From contig OMWB01000016.1 in assembly GCA_900314645.1 (NCBI GenBank), forward strand, positions 43,056-107,055: DNA of 64,000 bases. The letters run 5' to 3'. The position numbers were made by a program, and so were the translations under genes. A model generated the notes under the pieces. That model ran no database searches. It was not told the origin of the DNA and worked only from the letters and a program-made list of their open reading frames with translations. Below, piece by piece: positions 7,941-16,814 of the stretch; the stretch's first letter is position 1, and each line of letters starts with the position of its first letter. The DNA comes from an uncultured Actinomycetes bacterium. Its GTDB lineage: Bacteria > Actinomycetota > Coriobacteriia > Coriobacteriales > Atopobiaceae.

Positions 7941-7956
7941 TGTTTCACGTGAAACA
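7941..7956. promoter_or_regulatory. parS site between rsmG and parA
   Basis: TGTTTCACGTGAAACA is an exact parS consensus. The palindrome extends beyond it, giving 26 bases of perfect symmetry from 7936 to 7961. It lies about 55-75 bases before parA, where ParB binding could also influence parAB expression. Confidence 0.95.
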
Positions 7957-8013
7957 TGAGCTATCATTGGTGTGCCAACGAATGAGTCTTAAATGCAACA
8001 GGTTGGAGGAATC

Positions 8014-8814
8014 GTGGGGTTTCACGACGTCAAGCGTCACTTTCCCGAGAAGGATACGAAGGTCATCGCCATCATCAACCAAAAAGGTGGCGTTGGTAAG
8101 TCCACAACAGCGGTAAATCTGGCTGCGGCATTGGGTGAGGACAAAAAGAAGGTTCTGCTGGTCGACTTTGACCCACAGGGAAACACGACAAGCGGTTATG
8201 GCATCAACAAGGAAGGCCTCGAGCACGATGTCTATGACGCCGTCATGAATGACTATCCCATAGAGGATCTGGTTCAGTCCACCTGCATTCCCCACGTGTT
8301 CCTGGTGCCTTCAACCATCCAGCTTGCCGGTGCGGAGATTGAGCTCGTCTCGGTCATGGCGCGTGAGAGCATCCTCAAGGCTTTGCTCGAGGACATCAAG
8401 GACGAGTTTGACTACGTCTTCATCGACTGTCCGCCGTCGTTGGGATTGCTGACCATCAATGCGCTCGTCGCGGCTGACTCGCTCCTCATTCCAATCCAGT
8501 GCGAGTACTATGCGTTGGAGGGTGTTACCAAGATTCTTGAGTCCATGAAGATGGTCAAGAGTAGGCTCAATCGTAAGCTTGACCTATTTGGTGTCGTGAT
8601 GACCATGTACGATTCCCGTACGTCGCTTTCCCGCGATGTGGTTGATGAGGTCAGCAAGTACTTCGGCAACAAGATGTTCAAGACGGTGATTCCGCGCAAC
8701 GTCAAGATCGCCGAGGCACCGAGCCATGGACTGCCCATCATCAAGTACGCGCGGGTGAGCAAGGGTTCGTTGGCTTATATGAAGCTCGCAAAGGAAGTGG
8801 TGCGTCGTGGCTAG
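8014..8814 (+). CDS. parA: Chromosome partitioning ATPase ParA/Soj
   Basis: The product is a deviant Walker ATPase with INQKGGVGKSTTAVNLAA near the N-terminus, the LLVDFDPQGN switch, and FDYVFIDCPPSLGLLTINAL. About 266 residues, normal for Soj. The GTG at 8014 is chosen because GGAGGA ends 3 bases before it; an ATG at 7993 would add seven residues and has no clear ribosome site. ParA forms a DNA-bound gradient that moves ParB-parS complexes. The stop overlaps the parB start. Confidence 0.95.
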   Translation: MGFHDVKRHFPEKDTKVIAIINQKGGVGKSTTAVNLAAALGEDKKKVLLVDFDPQGNTTSGYGINKEGLEHDVYDAVMNDYPIEDLVQSTCIPHVFLVPSTIQLAGAEIELVSVMARESILKALLEDIKDEFDYVFIDCPPSLGLLTINALVAADSLLIPIQCEYYALEGVTKILESMKMVKSRLNRKLDLFGVVMTMYDSRTSLSRDVVDEVSKYFGNKMFKTVIPRNVKIAEAPSHGLPIIKYARVSKGSLAYMKLAKEVVRRG

Positions 8815-9700
8815 AAAGAGCACGTTGGGAAAGGGTCTCGAATCCCTTATGGGCGAGATGAATGCCGAAGTCGCGGCAATTGCCCCAGACTCAACGCTGC
8901 CGCTTTCTAAGATTAAGCCCAACAAGGCCCAACCTCGCAAAACCTTTGACGAGGAGGCACTTCAGGAACTTGCCGACTCAATCAAGCAGAACGGCATCCT
9001 GCAGCCCATCCTGGTACGGGCTAAGGGTTCTGGCTACGAGATTGTGGCAGGCGAACGCCGCTATCAGGCCGCCAAGCTTGCAGGTCTTCGCGAGGTGCCG
9101 GTTCTGGTACGTGAGGTCAGCGATGACGAGATCTTCCAGCTGGCACTCATCGAGAACCTACAGCGTTCGGATTTGAGTCCCATCGAGGAAGCACAGGGAT
9201 ATAAGACGCTTCTTGAGAGCAAGGGCTTGACGCAGGACGAGCTGGGTAAGGTCCTGTCCAAGTCACGCTCGGCTATCGCGAATACCATCAGGCTGCTCGA
9301 CTTGCCCGAAGCGGTCCAGCAGCTCATGGTGGAGGGGAAGCTGACGGCTGGCCATGCGCGCGCCATTCTGGCGGTGCCGTCAGAGCAGGGGAGACTGAAC
9401 CTTGCTCAGAAGGTGGTCGACGAGCATCTGACGGTGCGTCAGACAGAAAACCTTGCTCCGTTGTTTTCTGGCACGGAAGCCGCCAAAACGCCACGCCAGC
9501 CGACTCCACAAAGCTTCAAGCGCGCCGCGCGTCAGCTTCGCGTAGCATTGAACACGAACGTGAAGGTAAAGCGCGTCAGGAACAAGAACAAGATTGAGAT
9601 CGAGTTCGCAGATGAGGATGACCTCGCTCGTTTGGTCCAAGAACTGAGCAAGATTGCCATGGAAGGCGGTGACCAGCATGTCGATGCTGAAGAAGCTTAG
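8807..9700 (+). CDS. parB: Chromosome partitioning protein ParB/Spo0J
   Basis: The 297-residue protein starts at a GTG overlapping the end of parA and begins MARKSTLGKGLESLMG, the typical Spo0J N-terminus. The CTP-binding box VAGERRYQAAKLAGL lies near 85, followed by LALIENLQRSDLSPIEEAQGY, then the helix-turn-helix LTQDELGKVLSKSRSAIANTIRLL, and a C-terminal dimerisation region. It loads at parS and slides as a CTP-dependent clamp. Two parS sites lie within 1.1 kb upstream. Confidence 0.97.
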   Translation: MARKSTLGKGLESLMGEMNAEVAAIAPDSTLPLSKIKPNKAQPRKTFDEEALQELADSIKQNGILQPILVRAKGSGYEIVAGERRYQAAKLAGLREVPVLVREVSDDEIFQLALIENLQRSDLSPIEEAQGYKTLLESKGLTQDELGKVLSKSRSAIANTIRLLDLPEAVQQLMVEGKLTAGHARAILAVPSEQGRLNLAQKVVDEHLTVRQTENLAPLFSGTEAAKTPRQPTPQSFKRAARQLRVALNTNVKVKRVRNKNKIEIEFADEDDLARLVQELSKIAMEGGDQHVDAEEA

Positions 9701-9935
9701 GAATCGCGTCATTGGAATCACGATTCTCGCCGGAATGGGTGCGGCTTTCTATTATGTGGTCCTGACGCCAGAGGCACGCCAGAGTCTGCATGAGGCGCGC
9801 CTTGCGGTGACGGACTCATACCACAAGATGTCGAACACCATTGAGGGGATGCGCGGCATTGTGATGGAAGAGGACCATGCATACCTGCCCAACCGTGAGG
9901 CGATTATCGAGCAGTGGAAGTCGATGGGCTTCTAG
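9678..9935 (+). CDS. Small single-pass membrane protein downstream of parB
   Basis: An 85-residue product starts MSMLKKLRNRVIGITILAGMGAAFYYVVL, giving a basic N-terminus and one transmembrane helix. A polar, partly acidic region ending YLPNREAIIEQWKSMGF follows. The start at 9678 overlaps the parB end by 23 bases and has GAAGGCGGTG upstream, indicating translational coupling. The layout resembles YtxH-like small membrane proteins. Function unknown; co-transcription with parAB is inferred. Confidence 0.7.
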   Translation: MSMLKKLRNRVIGITILAGMGAAFYYVVLTPEARQSLHEARLAVTDSYHKMSNTIEGMRGIVMEEDHAYLPNREAIIEQWKSMGF

Positions 9936-9958
9936 AACACCTCACATAGAATTTACTA

Positions 9959-9999
9959 TTTGGCCCCTTGTTTCTGAAAGCGAGAAACGAGGGGCCAAA
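9959..9999. repeat. Intergenic inverted repeat, 17-base arms
   Basis: Arms 9959-9975 (TTTGGCCCCTTGTTTCT) and 9983-9999 pair with a single G-T wobble over a 7-base loop. Outer CTATT/AATAG bases extend the symmetry. There is no T-run, yet its place between parB's downstream gene and the ABC exporter suits a terminator. Confidence 0.75.
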
Positions 10000-10033
10000 G
10001 AAACTAATAGTAAGAGGTAAAGAATATCAATAA

Positions 10034-11812
10034 ATGAATGAAAGTATCAGGATGGATAAGAATAAAGGCCTGTTCAACGCATTTCTTGCGTACTATAAAC
10101 CGCATGTTAAGCTGTTTGTTGCTGACACTATATGCGCCCTCGGTCTCGCGGCGGTTGACTTGGCCTTTCCTCAGATACTGCGTAGGCTCACCACGGGAGT
10201 CTTTACCCAGGGACCTGACGCCATCCACGCCGCGATGCCCTACATTGCCGTAGGTCTAATTGGCATCTACGCGTTTCGGTACTTCTGCCGTTGGTTTGTC
10301 ACTTCGTGGGGCCACATCATGGGCGTGCGCATGGAGACGCAGATGCGCCAAGACCTGTTTGACGCCTATGAGCGGTTCAGCTTCTCGTACTTTGACCATC
10401 ACAACACGGGAGACCTGCTCAGCCGCGTGACCAACGACCTCTTTGACATCGCGGAGTGCGCCCATCATGGGCCAGAGTGGATCATCATCTGCAGTATCGA
10501 GATCATCGGCAGCTTTGTGATCCTAGCGAGCATCAGCTGGCGGCTGTCTGCGGCGCTTGCGGTGGCCACGCTGGTGCTCTTCATCTACGGCCTGTGGGCA
10601 AATGGCCGTCTGACGGAGCTCTTCAGGGACAACCGCAGAAAGATTGCGCAGGTCAACGCCCAGCTTGAGGACTCGCTCGCCGGCGCGCGCGTGGTGAAGA
10701 GCTTTGCGAACGAAGAGGTAGAAAGCACCAAGTTTGCCCGCTCCAACGAGGCCTATCAGGCGTCAAAGGTGCGCAACTACCTCGGCATGGGCCGTTTCAA
10801 CGCGAGCGTCTCTGGCTTCACAGGCGTGCTCTACGCCATCATTGTGATCTATGGCGGGCTTCTGGTGGCAGATGGCCAGCTTCAGGCGATCGACCTCGCC
10901 ACCTATGCGCTCTACATCTCTATGTTCTTGTCGCCCATCATGACGATTCTTGACTTCACGGAGATGTTCCAGAAGGCAAAGGCAGGTTTCGAGCGCTTCT
11001 ACGAGGTATTGCAGACGCCGCCCGACGTGGCAGACCGCCCCGACGCACAGGACATCCAGGTGGGGGAGGGCCACGTGCGCTTTGACAACGTGCACTTTGC
11101 CTACGAAGGGGAGGCTGAGGTCATCAACGGCCTTAACCTTGACGTGCCAGCGGGAAAGACCATCGCCCTTGTGGGACCTTCGGGTGGCGGTAAGTCAACT
11201 ACCTGCGCTTTATTGCCGAGATTCTACGATGTGACAAGCGGATGCATCACCATCGACGGACAAGACGTGCGCGATGTGACCCAGAAGTCGCTCCGTCGCG
11301 CGATTGGCGTGGTGCAGCAGGATGTGTATCTCTTCGACGGGACCGTGAGAGAGAACATCGCGTACGGAAAGCCCGGTGCCACGTTGGACGAGATTCGCGC
11401 CGCGGCGCGGGCAGCCAATATCGCGGAGTTCATCGAGACGCTGCCTGATGGCTATGACACGCAGGTAGGGGAGCGCGGCGCACGACTTTCTGGTGGTCAG
11501 AAGCAGCGCATCGCCATCGCGCGGGTGTTCCTGAAGAATCCGCCGCTGCTCATCTTGGACGAGGCGACGAGCGCACTCGACAACGAGAGCGAGCTTGCGG
11601 TACAGGAATCGCTGGGCAAGCTTGCGTCAGGCAGAACGACGCTGGTCATCGCACATAGGCTCTCGACGATCCGTGACGCTGACGAGATTGTGACGATGGA
11701 AGCTGGTCGTGCCGTTGAGCGGGGCACGCACGAGGAGCTGCTCGCCCGCGGTGGTACCTACGCCCGCTACTATCGCATGCAGTTCGAGGGGCACCGCGGA
11801 CAAAGGGGGTAG
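10034..11812 (+). CDS. ABC exporter half-transporter (fused permease and ATPase)
   Basis: 592 residues combine a six-helix type I exporter membrane domain (about 20-310) with a nucleotide-binding domain. The latter shows Walker A GPSGGGKSTT, Q-loop GVVQQDVYLFDGTVRENIAYG, signature LSGGQKQRIAIARV, Walker B LLILDEATSALD and switch IAHRLSTI. It should homodimerise and export a lipid, drug or peptide; the substrate cannot be read from sequence. No peptidase domain precedes it. The gene stands alone, and its last codons form one arm of a strong palindrome. Confidence 0.92.
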   Translation: MNESIRMDKNKGLFNAFLAYYKPHVKLFVADTICALGLAAVDLAFPQILRRLTTGVFTQGPDAIHAAMPYIAVGLIGIYAFRYFCRWFVTSWGHIMGVRMETQMRQDLFDAYERFSFSYFDHHNTGDLLSRVTNDLFDIAECAHHGPEWIIICSIEIIGSFVILASISWRLSAALAVATLVLFIYGLWANGRLTELFRDNRRKIAQVNAQLEDSLAGARVVKSFANEEVESTKFARSNEAYQASKVRNYLGMGRFNASVSGFTGVLYAIIVIYGGLLVADGQLQAIDLATYALYISMFLSPIMTILDFTEMFQKAKAGFERFYEVLQTPPDVADRPDAQDIQVGEGHVRFDNVHFAYEGEAEVINGLNLDVPAGKTIALVGPSGGGKSTTCALLPRFYDVTSGCITIDGQDVRDVTQKSLRRAIGVVQQDVYLFDGTVRENIAYGKPGATLDEIRAAARAANIAEFIETLPDGYDTQVGERGARLSGGQKQRIAIARVFLKNPPLLILDEATSALDNESELAVQESLGKLASGRTTLVIAHRLSTIRDADEIVTMEAGRAVERGTHEELLARGGTYARYYRMQFEGHRGQRG

Positions 11813-11827
11813 CCCCCTTTGTCCGCG
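11795..11827. terminator. Bidirectional terminator/palindrome spanning the ABC exporter stop codon
   Basis: CGCGGACAAAGGGGG (11795-11809) and its exact inverted copy (11813-11827) flank a 3-base loop, TAG, that is the stop codon of the exporter. The hairpin thus lies half in coding sequence, and it is shared with the convergent pyridoxal kinase gene ending at 11834. There is no T-run on either side. Confidence 0.8.
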
Positions 11828-11833
11828 AGTAGG

Positions 11834-12706
11834 CTAGGCGAGCAGTGAGGCGACCTTGCCGAGGCAGGGCTCGAAGCTCACGCCGCGCACCTCGTAGTCG
11901 GGCTGAGCCTGCGTGACGCGCATCGCGTCAACAACCAGCTGGCATGCGAAATCGACGCTGTCATACAGGGACTTGCCCGCCATGATGGCGGAAAGCAGCG
12001 CCGAGGCATACAGGTCGCCGGTGCCATGGAGCATGTAGGGAAGCAGCTCGCCCGACACCTCGGCAAGCTCGGTGTCCGTGCCGGCCACGTAGTTGCGGAT
12101 GAGGCCGTCGCCGCGCACCACGCCCTTGAGCACCACGGTCTTGGCGCCCTTGGACAGAAGGGTGTCAATCATCGTGCGTACATAGGCGTCGTCAACGTCT
12201 TGCCCTTGGTACTCGATGCCCGTGATGATCGAGGCCTCAGTGAGGTTGGGCGTCAGCACGTCGGCACCGTCGACGAGGTCAACCATGGCGTTGCAGAGCT
12301 CGTCGGTATAGGTGGCATACTTCACGCCACCATCGCCCATGACCGGGTCAACGATGCGCAGCGCGGCAGGGTGCTCGCGATACAGACGCTGGATGGCGCC
12401 GACCTGCTCAGGAGCGCCAAGGAAGCCGGAATAGACGGCATCAAGCTCAATGCCTTCCTCGACCCAGGCGTCAAGGTAATCGCTTAGCATATCGGTGGTG
12501 TCATGCATATACCACTTGGGAAAGCGCGTGTGGGCGCTAAAAAGCGAGGTAGGAACGGGGCAGACGTCGCAGCCAGCGGCAGACAGCACGGGGATGGCCA
12601 CGCCCAACGAGCACTTTCCGTAGCCGCACAGGTCATGGACGGCGGCGATACGGGGGATATAGGCCCCATTTCGTTGGTAGAGATACAGATCTTTGGCGTT
12701 GTTCAT
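11834..12706 (-). CDS. pdxY: Pyridoxal/pyridoxamine kinase, ribokinase superfamily
   Basis: The 290-residue protein has the PdxK/PdxY features: IAAVHDLCGYGKCSLGVAIPVLSAAG at the N-terminus, VDPVMGDGGVKYATYTDEL near 140, TPNLTEASIITG near 175, and the anion-hole/catalytic segment HGTGDLYASALLSAIMAG near 230. It phosphorylates vitamin B6 vitamers for salvage to pyridoxal phosphate. It is convergent with the ABC exporter and transcribed alone. PdxY versus PdxK assignment is not certain. Confidence 0.9.
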   Translation of the reverse strand: MNNAKDLYLYQRNGAYIPRIAAVHDLCGYGKCSLGVAIPVLSAAGCDVCPVPTSLFSAHTRFPKWYMHDTTDMLSDYLDAWVEEGIELDAVYSGFLGAPEQVGAIQRLYREHPAALRIVDPVMGDGGVKYATYTDELCNAMVDLVDGADVLTPNLTEASIITGIEYQGQDVDDAYVRTMIDTLLSKGAKTVVLKGVVRGDGLIRNYVAGTDTELAEVSGELLPYMLHGTGDLYASALLSAIMAGKSLYDSVDFACQLVVDAMRVTQAQPDYEVRGVSFEPCLGKVASLLA

Positions 12707-12875
12707 GGTGGTTTCCTTTCACGCGGACTGATGGACCAACGCTTAGGTCAATAAGTCTATAACTCAACTGGGAGATAGCAAGCATCGTCATGAGAAGGCA
12801 ACAAATACCTGCACATTTGTGGAGCAGCCGAGTGGATACGCCACATTTGGGGCGGTACAATAGCAAAGTCTCTGT

Positions 12876-13925
12876 ATGTTGCACATGCTGGCGAAGGGCT
12901 GCTCAAGCGTGAGGAAGAGCGACAACATAACCCGTCTGGCACGCGTTATCCTTGCGGCGTTCCTTACGCTGGTGCTTTGCTCCTGTATCGAGCCCACGGC
13001 CGAGGCCACCACCACTGACACAGGGGCAACGGACGCCGCGGCAACGGTGTCTGACGGTGCGGCAGCCATTGAGGGGCTGTTCGGAGGCCCCAGCAAGGGC
13101 AAGACGAGCGGTCCTAGCTACACCCCGCCCAAGGATGTGTGGCTCTCTACCGCAGCTATCAGCCAGGATGATGCCAGTGAGTGGGGAACCATCGACACCT
13201 CGACGCTTGGTTGGGGCTATGTGACGGTTGCCGTCGTGAATTCCGAGCGTATCAAGTTCCAGGTTCTCTGCGGCGACATGAGCTACAACTACGACGTGCC
13301 TGGTGATGGCACGCCCGTCACGTGCCCACTCAACATGGGAGATGGCTACTACACCTTCCGCGTGATGCAGAACACGAGCGGCAACAACTACGTCGAGCTC
13401 AACGCAGAGGTCGCAGACGTGACCATAGAGAACGAGTTCTATCCCTTCCTCATGCCCAACACCATCTGCAACTACGATGCCCAGAGCAAGTGCGTGAAGA
13501 AGGCACAGGAGCTGGTAAAAGACGCGAAGAACCAGGGTGACGCGCTGGCGGCAATCTGCAACTGGGTGATTGCCAACGTGACCTATGACAACGACAAGGC
13601 AGCGAAGGTGGTCAATGCCACTGGTTACATTCCCAACCCAGATGAGACTTTCTCGACAGGTAAGGGCATCTGCTTCGACTTTGCGTCGTTGGGTGCCGCC
13701 ATGCTTCGGAGCCAACGTATTCCCGCGCGCGTTATGACGGGGTATGTCTCGCCAGACGAGGTGTATCACTCATGGATTTGCGTGTACATCGACGGTACCT
13801 GGCAAAACGTGCAGTTTGACGTGAAGAGCAAGACATGGAGCCGCGTAGACCTGACGTTCGCGACGGGTGTCAACCCGGGGCTCGTTGGCGACGGCAAGGA
13901 ATACACGGACCGCTACATCTACTGA
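12876..13925 (+). CDS. Secreted transglutaminase-like lipoprotein
   Basis: 349 residues. A signal peptide with a lipobox-like LTLVLCSC is followed by a Thr/Ala-rich spacer, a beta-rich middle region, and a C-terminal transglutaminase-like core. The core has GKGICFDFASLGAAMLRSQRIPARVMTGY (catalytic Cys), VYHSWICVY (His) and NVQFDVK (Asp). Such proteins act as cysteine proteases or crosslinking enzymes at the cell surface. A GTG at 12909 could be the true start, since it would place the signal peptide closer to the N-terminus. It ends 60 bases before the pilus-like operon and may belong to it. Confidence 0.8.
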   Translation: MLHMLAKGCSSVRKSDNITRLARVILAAFLTLVLCSCIEPTAEATTTDTGATDAAATVSDGAAAIEGLFGGPSKGKTSGPSYTPPKDVWLSTAAISQDDASEWGTIDTSTLGWGYVTVAVVNSERIKFQVLCGDMSYNYDVPGDGTPVTCPLNMGDGYYTFRVMQNTSGNNYVELNAEVADVTIENEFYPFLMPNTICNYDAQSKCVKKAQELVKDAKNQGDALAAICNWVIANVTYDNDKAAKVVNATGYIPNPDETFSTGKGICFDFASLGAAMLRSQRIPARVMTGYVSPDEVYHSWICVYIDGTWQNVQFDVKSKTWSRVDLTFATGVNPGLVGDGKEYTDRYIY

Positions 13926-13985
13926 GGCACCGGCCGACGTGCCGGGAAAGACGACAGACGCACAGCGTCAAAGGAGGCGAGGGAC

Positions 13986-15038
13986 ATGGCTGAGGGCTTG
14001 CTTGAGAGCAGCGCGCTCTCCGCGTTCTGTGGGAGCGTGTCTACCATGCTGGGTGCCGGCATCCAGACCGACGAGGCCGTGCACATGCTGGCCGAGAATC
14101 GTTCTGACTCGCGCTTCAAGCAGGTATGCTCGCATGTGTATACGCAGCTCATCCGCGGTAACAGCCTTGCCGAGTCCATGGAGTCAAGCGGTGCCTTCCC
14201 GCGCTATGCCATCGACATGGTCACGGCAGGGGAGCGCTCGGGCCGTCTTGAGCCGGCGCTGCACAACCTCGACCACTACTACGACGAGGAGAATCGCCTC
14301 TTTGCGAAGCTGCGCACCTCGGTGAGCTACCCGGCGATGCTCCTGTGCATCATGGCGGTGATCCTGGCGTTTACCGTGGCCTTCATCCTGCCGGTCTTCA
14401 TCAACGTGTATGAGAACATGACAGGGTCTCTGACCAGCGGTTCCTTTGGGTATGTGGGCCTCTCCATCACCATTGGCCGCATCGCTTTGGCCATTACGCT
14501 GATAGCTACGGTGCTGGTGCTGAGCGCAATGTTCATCTCGCGCAACGAGGTGGGTCGGGAGAAGCTGATGGGCATCCTGGAGAAGCTGCCCTTCACGCGT
14601 AAGGCTATGTACCAGGTCGCTCTCTCGCGCTTCACGGCGACCATCGCCACGTACGTGTCCTCGGGCATCACGGCCGAGCGAGCGATGACTGAGGCCCTCA
14701 AGACCGTGACGCATACCGAGCTGCGTGACAAGCTGCAGACTGCCTACAACGCGATGATCGACCCGCAGAATCCGCGCAGCTTGGTGCAGGCATTTACCGA
14801 GTCTGACATCTACGAGCCGGTGTATGCCCGCATGCTCGCCGTGGGAAACCGTGCCGGCAGCTTGGACAACGTGCTCGAGCACCTTTCCGACGTGTACTTT
14901 GACGATGCCATCACCCAGGTTGACCTACTCATTGCCAAGGTCGAGCCGGTGCTGGCAGGGTTCTTGACCATAACGGTAGGCGGCACGCTGGTTGCCGTCA
15001 TGCTGCCCCTGGTGGGCATCATGCGCTCCATCGGGTAG
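13986..15038 (+). CDS. Type IV pilus/type II secretion inner-membrane platform protein (PilC/GspF family)
   Basis: 350 residues made of two copies of the GspF domain. Copy 1 (about 10-130) contains MLGAGIQTDEAVHML and RYAIDMVTAGERSGRLEPALHNL. Copy 2 (about 205-340) contains YVSSGITAERAMTEAL and YARMLAVGNRAGSLDNVLEHLSDVY. The G-E-x-S-G/G-N-x-A-G pair is diagnostic. Membrane segments lie around 115-145, 165-190 and at the C-terminus. It would form the assembly platform for the filament of the downstream operon. First gene of a tight six-gene set. Confidence 0.9.
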   Translation: MAEGLLESSALSAFCGSVSTMLGAGIQTDEAVHMLAENRSDSRFKQVCSHVYTQLIRGNSLAESMESSGAFPRYAIDMVTAGERSGRLEPALHNLDHYYDEENRLFAKLRTSVSYPAMLLCIMAVILAFTVAFILPVFINVYENMTGSLTSGSFGYVGLSITIGRIALAITLIATVLVLSAMFISRNEVGREKLMGILEKLPFTRKAMYQVALSRFTATIATYVSSGITAERAMTEALKTVTHTELRDKLQTAYNAMIDPQNPRSLVQAFTESDIYEPVYARMLAVGNRAGSLDNVLEHLSDVYFDDAITQVDLLIAKVEPVLAGFLTITVGGTLVAVMLPLVGIMRSIG

Positions 15039-15044
15039 GTGCCT

Positions 15045-15371
15045 ATGTATCACGAAATGACGATCGCGGAGCTCAAGCAGCGCAGACGACGGCGCATAGT
15101 GCTTGCCGTCGTGTTCGTGCTGCTCTGTGCGCTGTTTGCGGGCGTGCTGGATCGCATGCGCGAAGCCCAGCGCGAACAGGGAGCGGCCGCGCTTCGCTCC
15201 TCCATCCTCGCGGCAGCCACGCGCTGCTGCGCGGTCGAGGGCTCGTATCCGCAGAGCCTGGAGTACCTGGAGGACCATTACGGCCTCCGCGTGAATAGCC
15301 GTGACTATGTGGTGCACTACGAGGCCTTTGCGAGCAACGTGGTGCCTAACGTAGTGGTGGTGCCACGATGA
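15045..15371 (+). CDS. Small membrane protein, pseudopilin-like, of the pilus operon
   Basis: 108 residues starting MYHEMTIAELKQRRRRRIVLAVVFVLLCALFAGVLD: a very basic patch, then one transmembrane helix. The extracytoplasmic part contains a CC pair (ATRCCAVEGSYPQSLEYLEDHYGL) reminiscent of pseudopilins, where a segment of the form Y-P-x-x-L-x-x-L-x-x is common. The start at 15045 has TAGGTG upstream; a GTG at 15039 is possible. No prepilin-peptidase G-F-x-x-x-E site is visible. Function inferred from context. Confidence 0.65.
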   Translation: MYHEMTIAELKQRRRRRIVLAVVFVLLCALFAGVLDRMREAQREQGAAALRSSILAAATRCCAVEGSYPQSLEYLEDHYGLRVNSRDYVVHYEAFASNVVPNVVVVPR

Positions 15372-15892
15372 GCCGCGCAGACGGACAGCTGCCGCTCTCG
15401 GTCTTTGGTGCCCGAGCTGACGCCGCGGCGAGCGAGCGCAAGAACCTTGACGGGTTCTTCTCGGTGGCACTCTTCATGGTGTTCATCGTGGTGGTGCTCG
15501 TCGCGCTGATGGTGGGCACGCGCATCTATAGCAGGCTCAACGCGCAGCAGAACGCTATCGACAGCTCGCGTCTGAGCATGAACCTGCTGGTAAACAACGT
15601 GCGCGCCAATGACGCGCTTGACGCGATTGAGGTTGGCCAAGGTCCTGAGGGCGACGCGCTCGTGCTGGTCGAGCGGCTGCGCAGCGGTACGTACGAGACG
15701 CGCATCTATCTTTACCAGGGACACGTGGTAGAGGAATACGCGGTGGCCGCGAAGCCCTATGCACCAGAGAAGGCGACGCCCATCGTGCCCTCGGAAGCCT
15801 TCTCGTTCTCCTTCGAGGACGGCCTGCTCACCATCACCACTGATGCGGGATCAGCTGAAGTGGCACTTCGGAGCGTGAGGGGAGGGGCATGA
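15368..15892 (+). CDS. Membrane-anchored protein of the pilus operon (possible DUF4860)
   Basis: 174 residues, overlapping the previous gene by 4 bases. The cytosolic N-terminus (about 33 residues) precedes a strong helix, FFSVALFMVFIVVVLVALMVGTRIYSRL, and a beta-rich outer domain with SFSFEDGLLTITTDAG near the end. The pattern is that of a minor-pilin-like component. DUF4860 is a recollection of a family found beside Gram-positive pilus genes and should be treated as a guess. Confidence 0.6.
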   Translation: MSRADGQLPLSVFGARADAAASERKNLDGFFSVALFMVFIVVVLVALMVGTRIYSRLNAQQNAIDSSRLSMNLLVNNVRANDALDAIEVGQGPEGDALVLVERLRSGTYETRIYLYQGHVVEEYAVAAKPYAPEKATPIVPSEAFSFSFEDGLLTITTDAGSAEVALRSVRGGA

Positions 15893-16290
15893 GTATGGCT
15901 ACGAACACGACTGACTTTGGCAGCAAGCGTGATGCCCATAGCGCACACCAGAGTGCCTACCTCATCGAAGCGCTGCTTCTGCTAACGATTCTTGCGGCGG
16001 CCATCGCAATCTTCACGAGCCTCTTCGCCCTTGCCATGCGGCGTGGTAACGAGAGCGTCGAGCTTGACCGCGCCACGCATCTCGCCACCAACGTCGCGGA
16101 GCGATTTGTGGCTGATCCAGTTGGCGTGCTGGAGGAGTACGAGGAGGATGGGTATCGAATCACGTGTGACGTAATACCCGAAAGAACCGATTCAGGCGTC
16201 TTCTATCGTGCTGCGATCACCGTTTGGACCGATGCAAACGAGTCACTCTACACCATAGAGACGGCTCGATACGTAAGCGAGGTGAGCTGA
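15889..16290 (+). CDS. Minor pilin-like membrane protein
   Basis: 133 residues overlapping its neighbour by 4 bases. After about 22 polar residues comes AYLIEALLLLTILAAAIAIFTSLFALAM, a helix with an early glutamate (LIEALL) like the E5 of type IV pilins. The usual glycine before the processing site is missing. A compact outer domain ends IETARYVSEVS. The next gene starts in its stop codon (TGATG). Confidence 0.62.
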   Translation: MSMATNTTDFGSKRDAHSAHQSAYLIEALLLLTILAAAIAIFTSLFALAMRRGNESVELDRATHLATNVAERFVADPVGVLEEYEEDGYRITCDVIPERTDSGVFYRAAITVWTDANESLYTIETARYVSEVS

Positions 16291-16799
16291 TGGACGATCT
16301 GCGCCCGGGCATCAGCATTGGCCCCATCTCGCTTTTCACGCTCGTCGCGTCGTTGGGCATGGCGGTGCTTGCCGTGCTCGCGATCTCGACCTCAAACGCC
16401 ATGTATGCGCTCTCGCATCGCTCTGCGACCATGACCACAGAGATCTATCTTGCCGATGTCTGTGGCCAGCGGATGGTGGCAGAGCTTGACGAGGTTCTGG
16501 CAGACGCCCGCACGTCCGGTGGGGACGTCCGTCTGGCCGTCGAGTCAGCACTGCCCCAACTGGTCGCCGCCGCGCAGGCTGAGGCAGACCCCTTGGGACT
16601 TGCGGACGAGAGCGTAGAGGTACAGGCACGCATGGACGGCAGCGATGTGGTGGCCAGCGTGGTTACGCCAGCATTCCGCCGTATCGACATGCGTGTGGCC
16701 GTGAATGACGACGGCACGTATCAAATCATGGAATGGAAGGCAACGTCAGAAGCAGACAGCACAGTGGCCGAAGAGACGCTGTGGTCGCCCGTAGGGTAA
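16290..16799 (+). CDS. Membrane-anchored pilus-operon protein
   Basis: The ATG at 16290 overlaps the preceding stop, so a longer upstream frame is rejected. 169 residues: MDDLRPGISIGPISLFTLVASLGMAVLAVLAISTSNAMYAL gives one transmembrane helix. A long acidic helix-rich segment (about 45-115) and a beta-rich end follow. No known domain is recognised. Tight coupling with the genes on both sides points to a structural or assembly role in the same machine. Confidence 0.6.
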   Translation: MDDLRPGISIGPISLFTLVASLGMAVLAVLAISTSNAMYALSHRSATMTTEIYLADVCGQRMVAELDEVLADARTSGGDVRLAVESALPQLVAAAQAEADPLGLADESVEVQARMDGSDVVASVVTPAFRRIDMRVAVNDDGTYQIMEWKATSEADSTVAEETLWSPVG

Positions 16800-16814
16800 G
16801 GAGCTGGAGTAACC

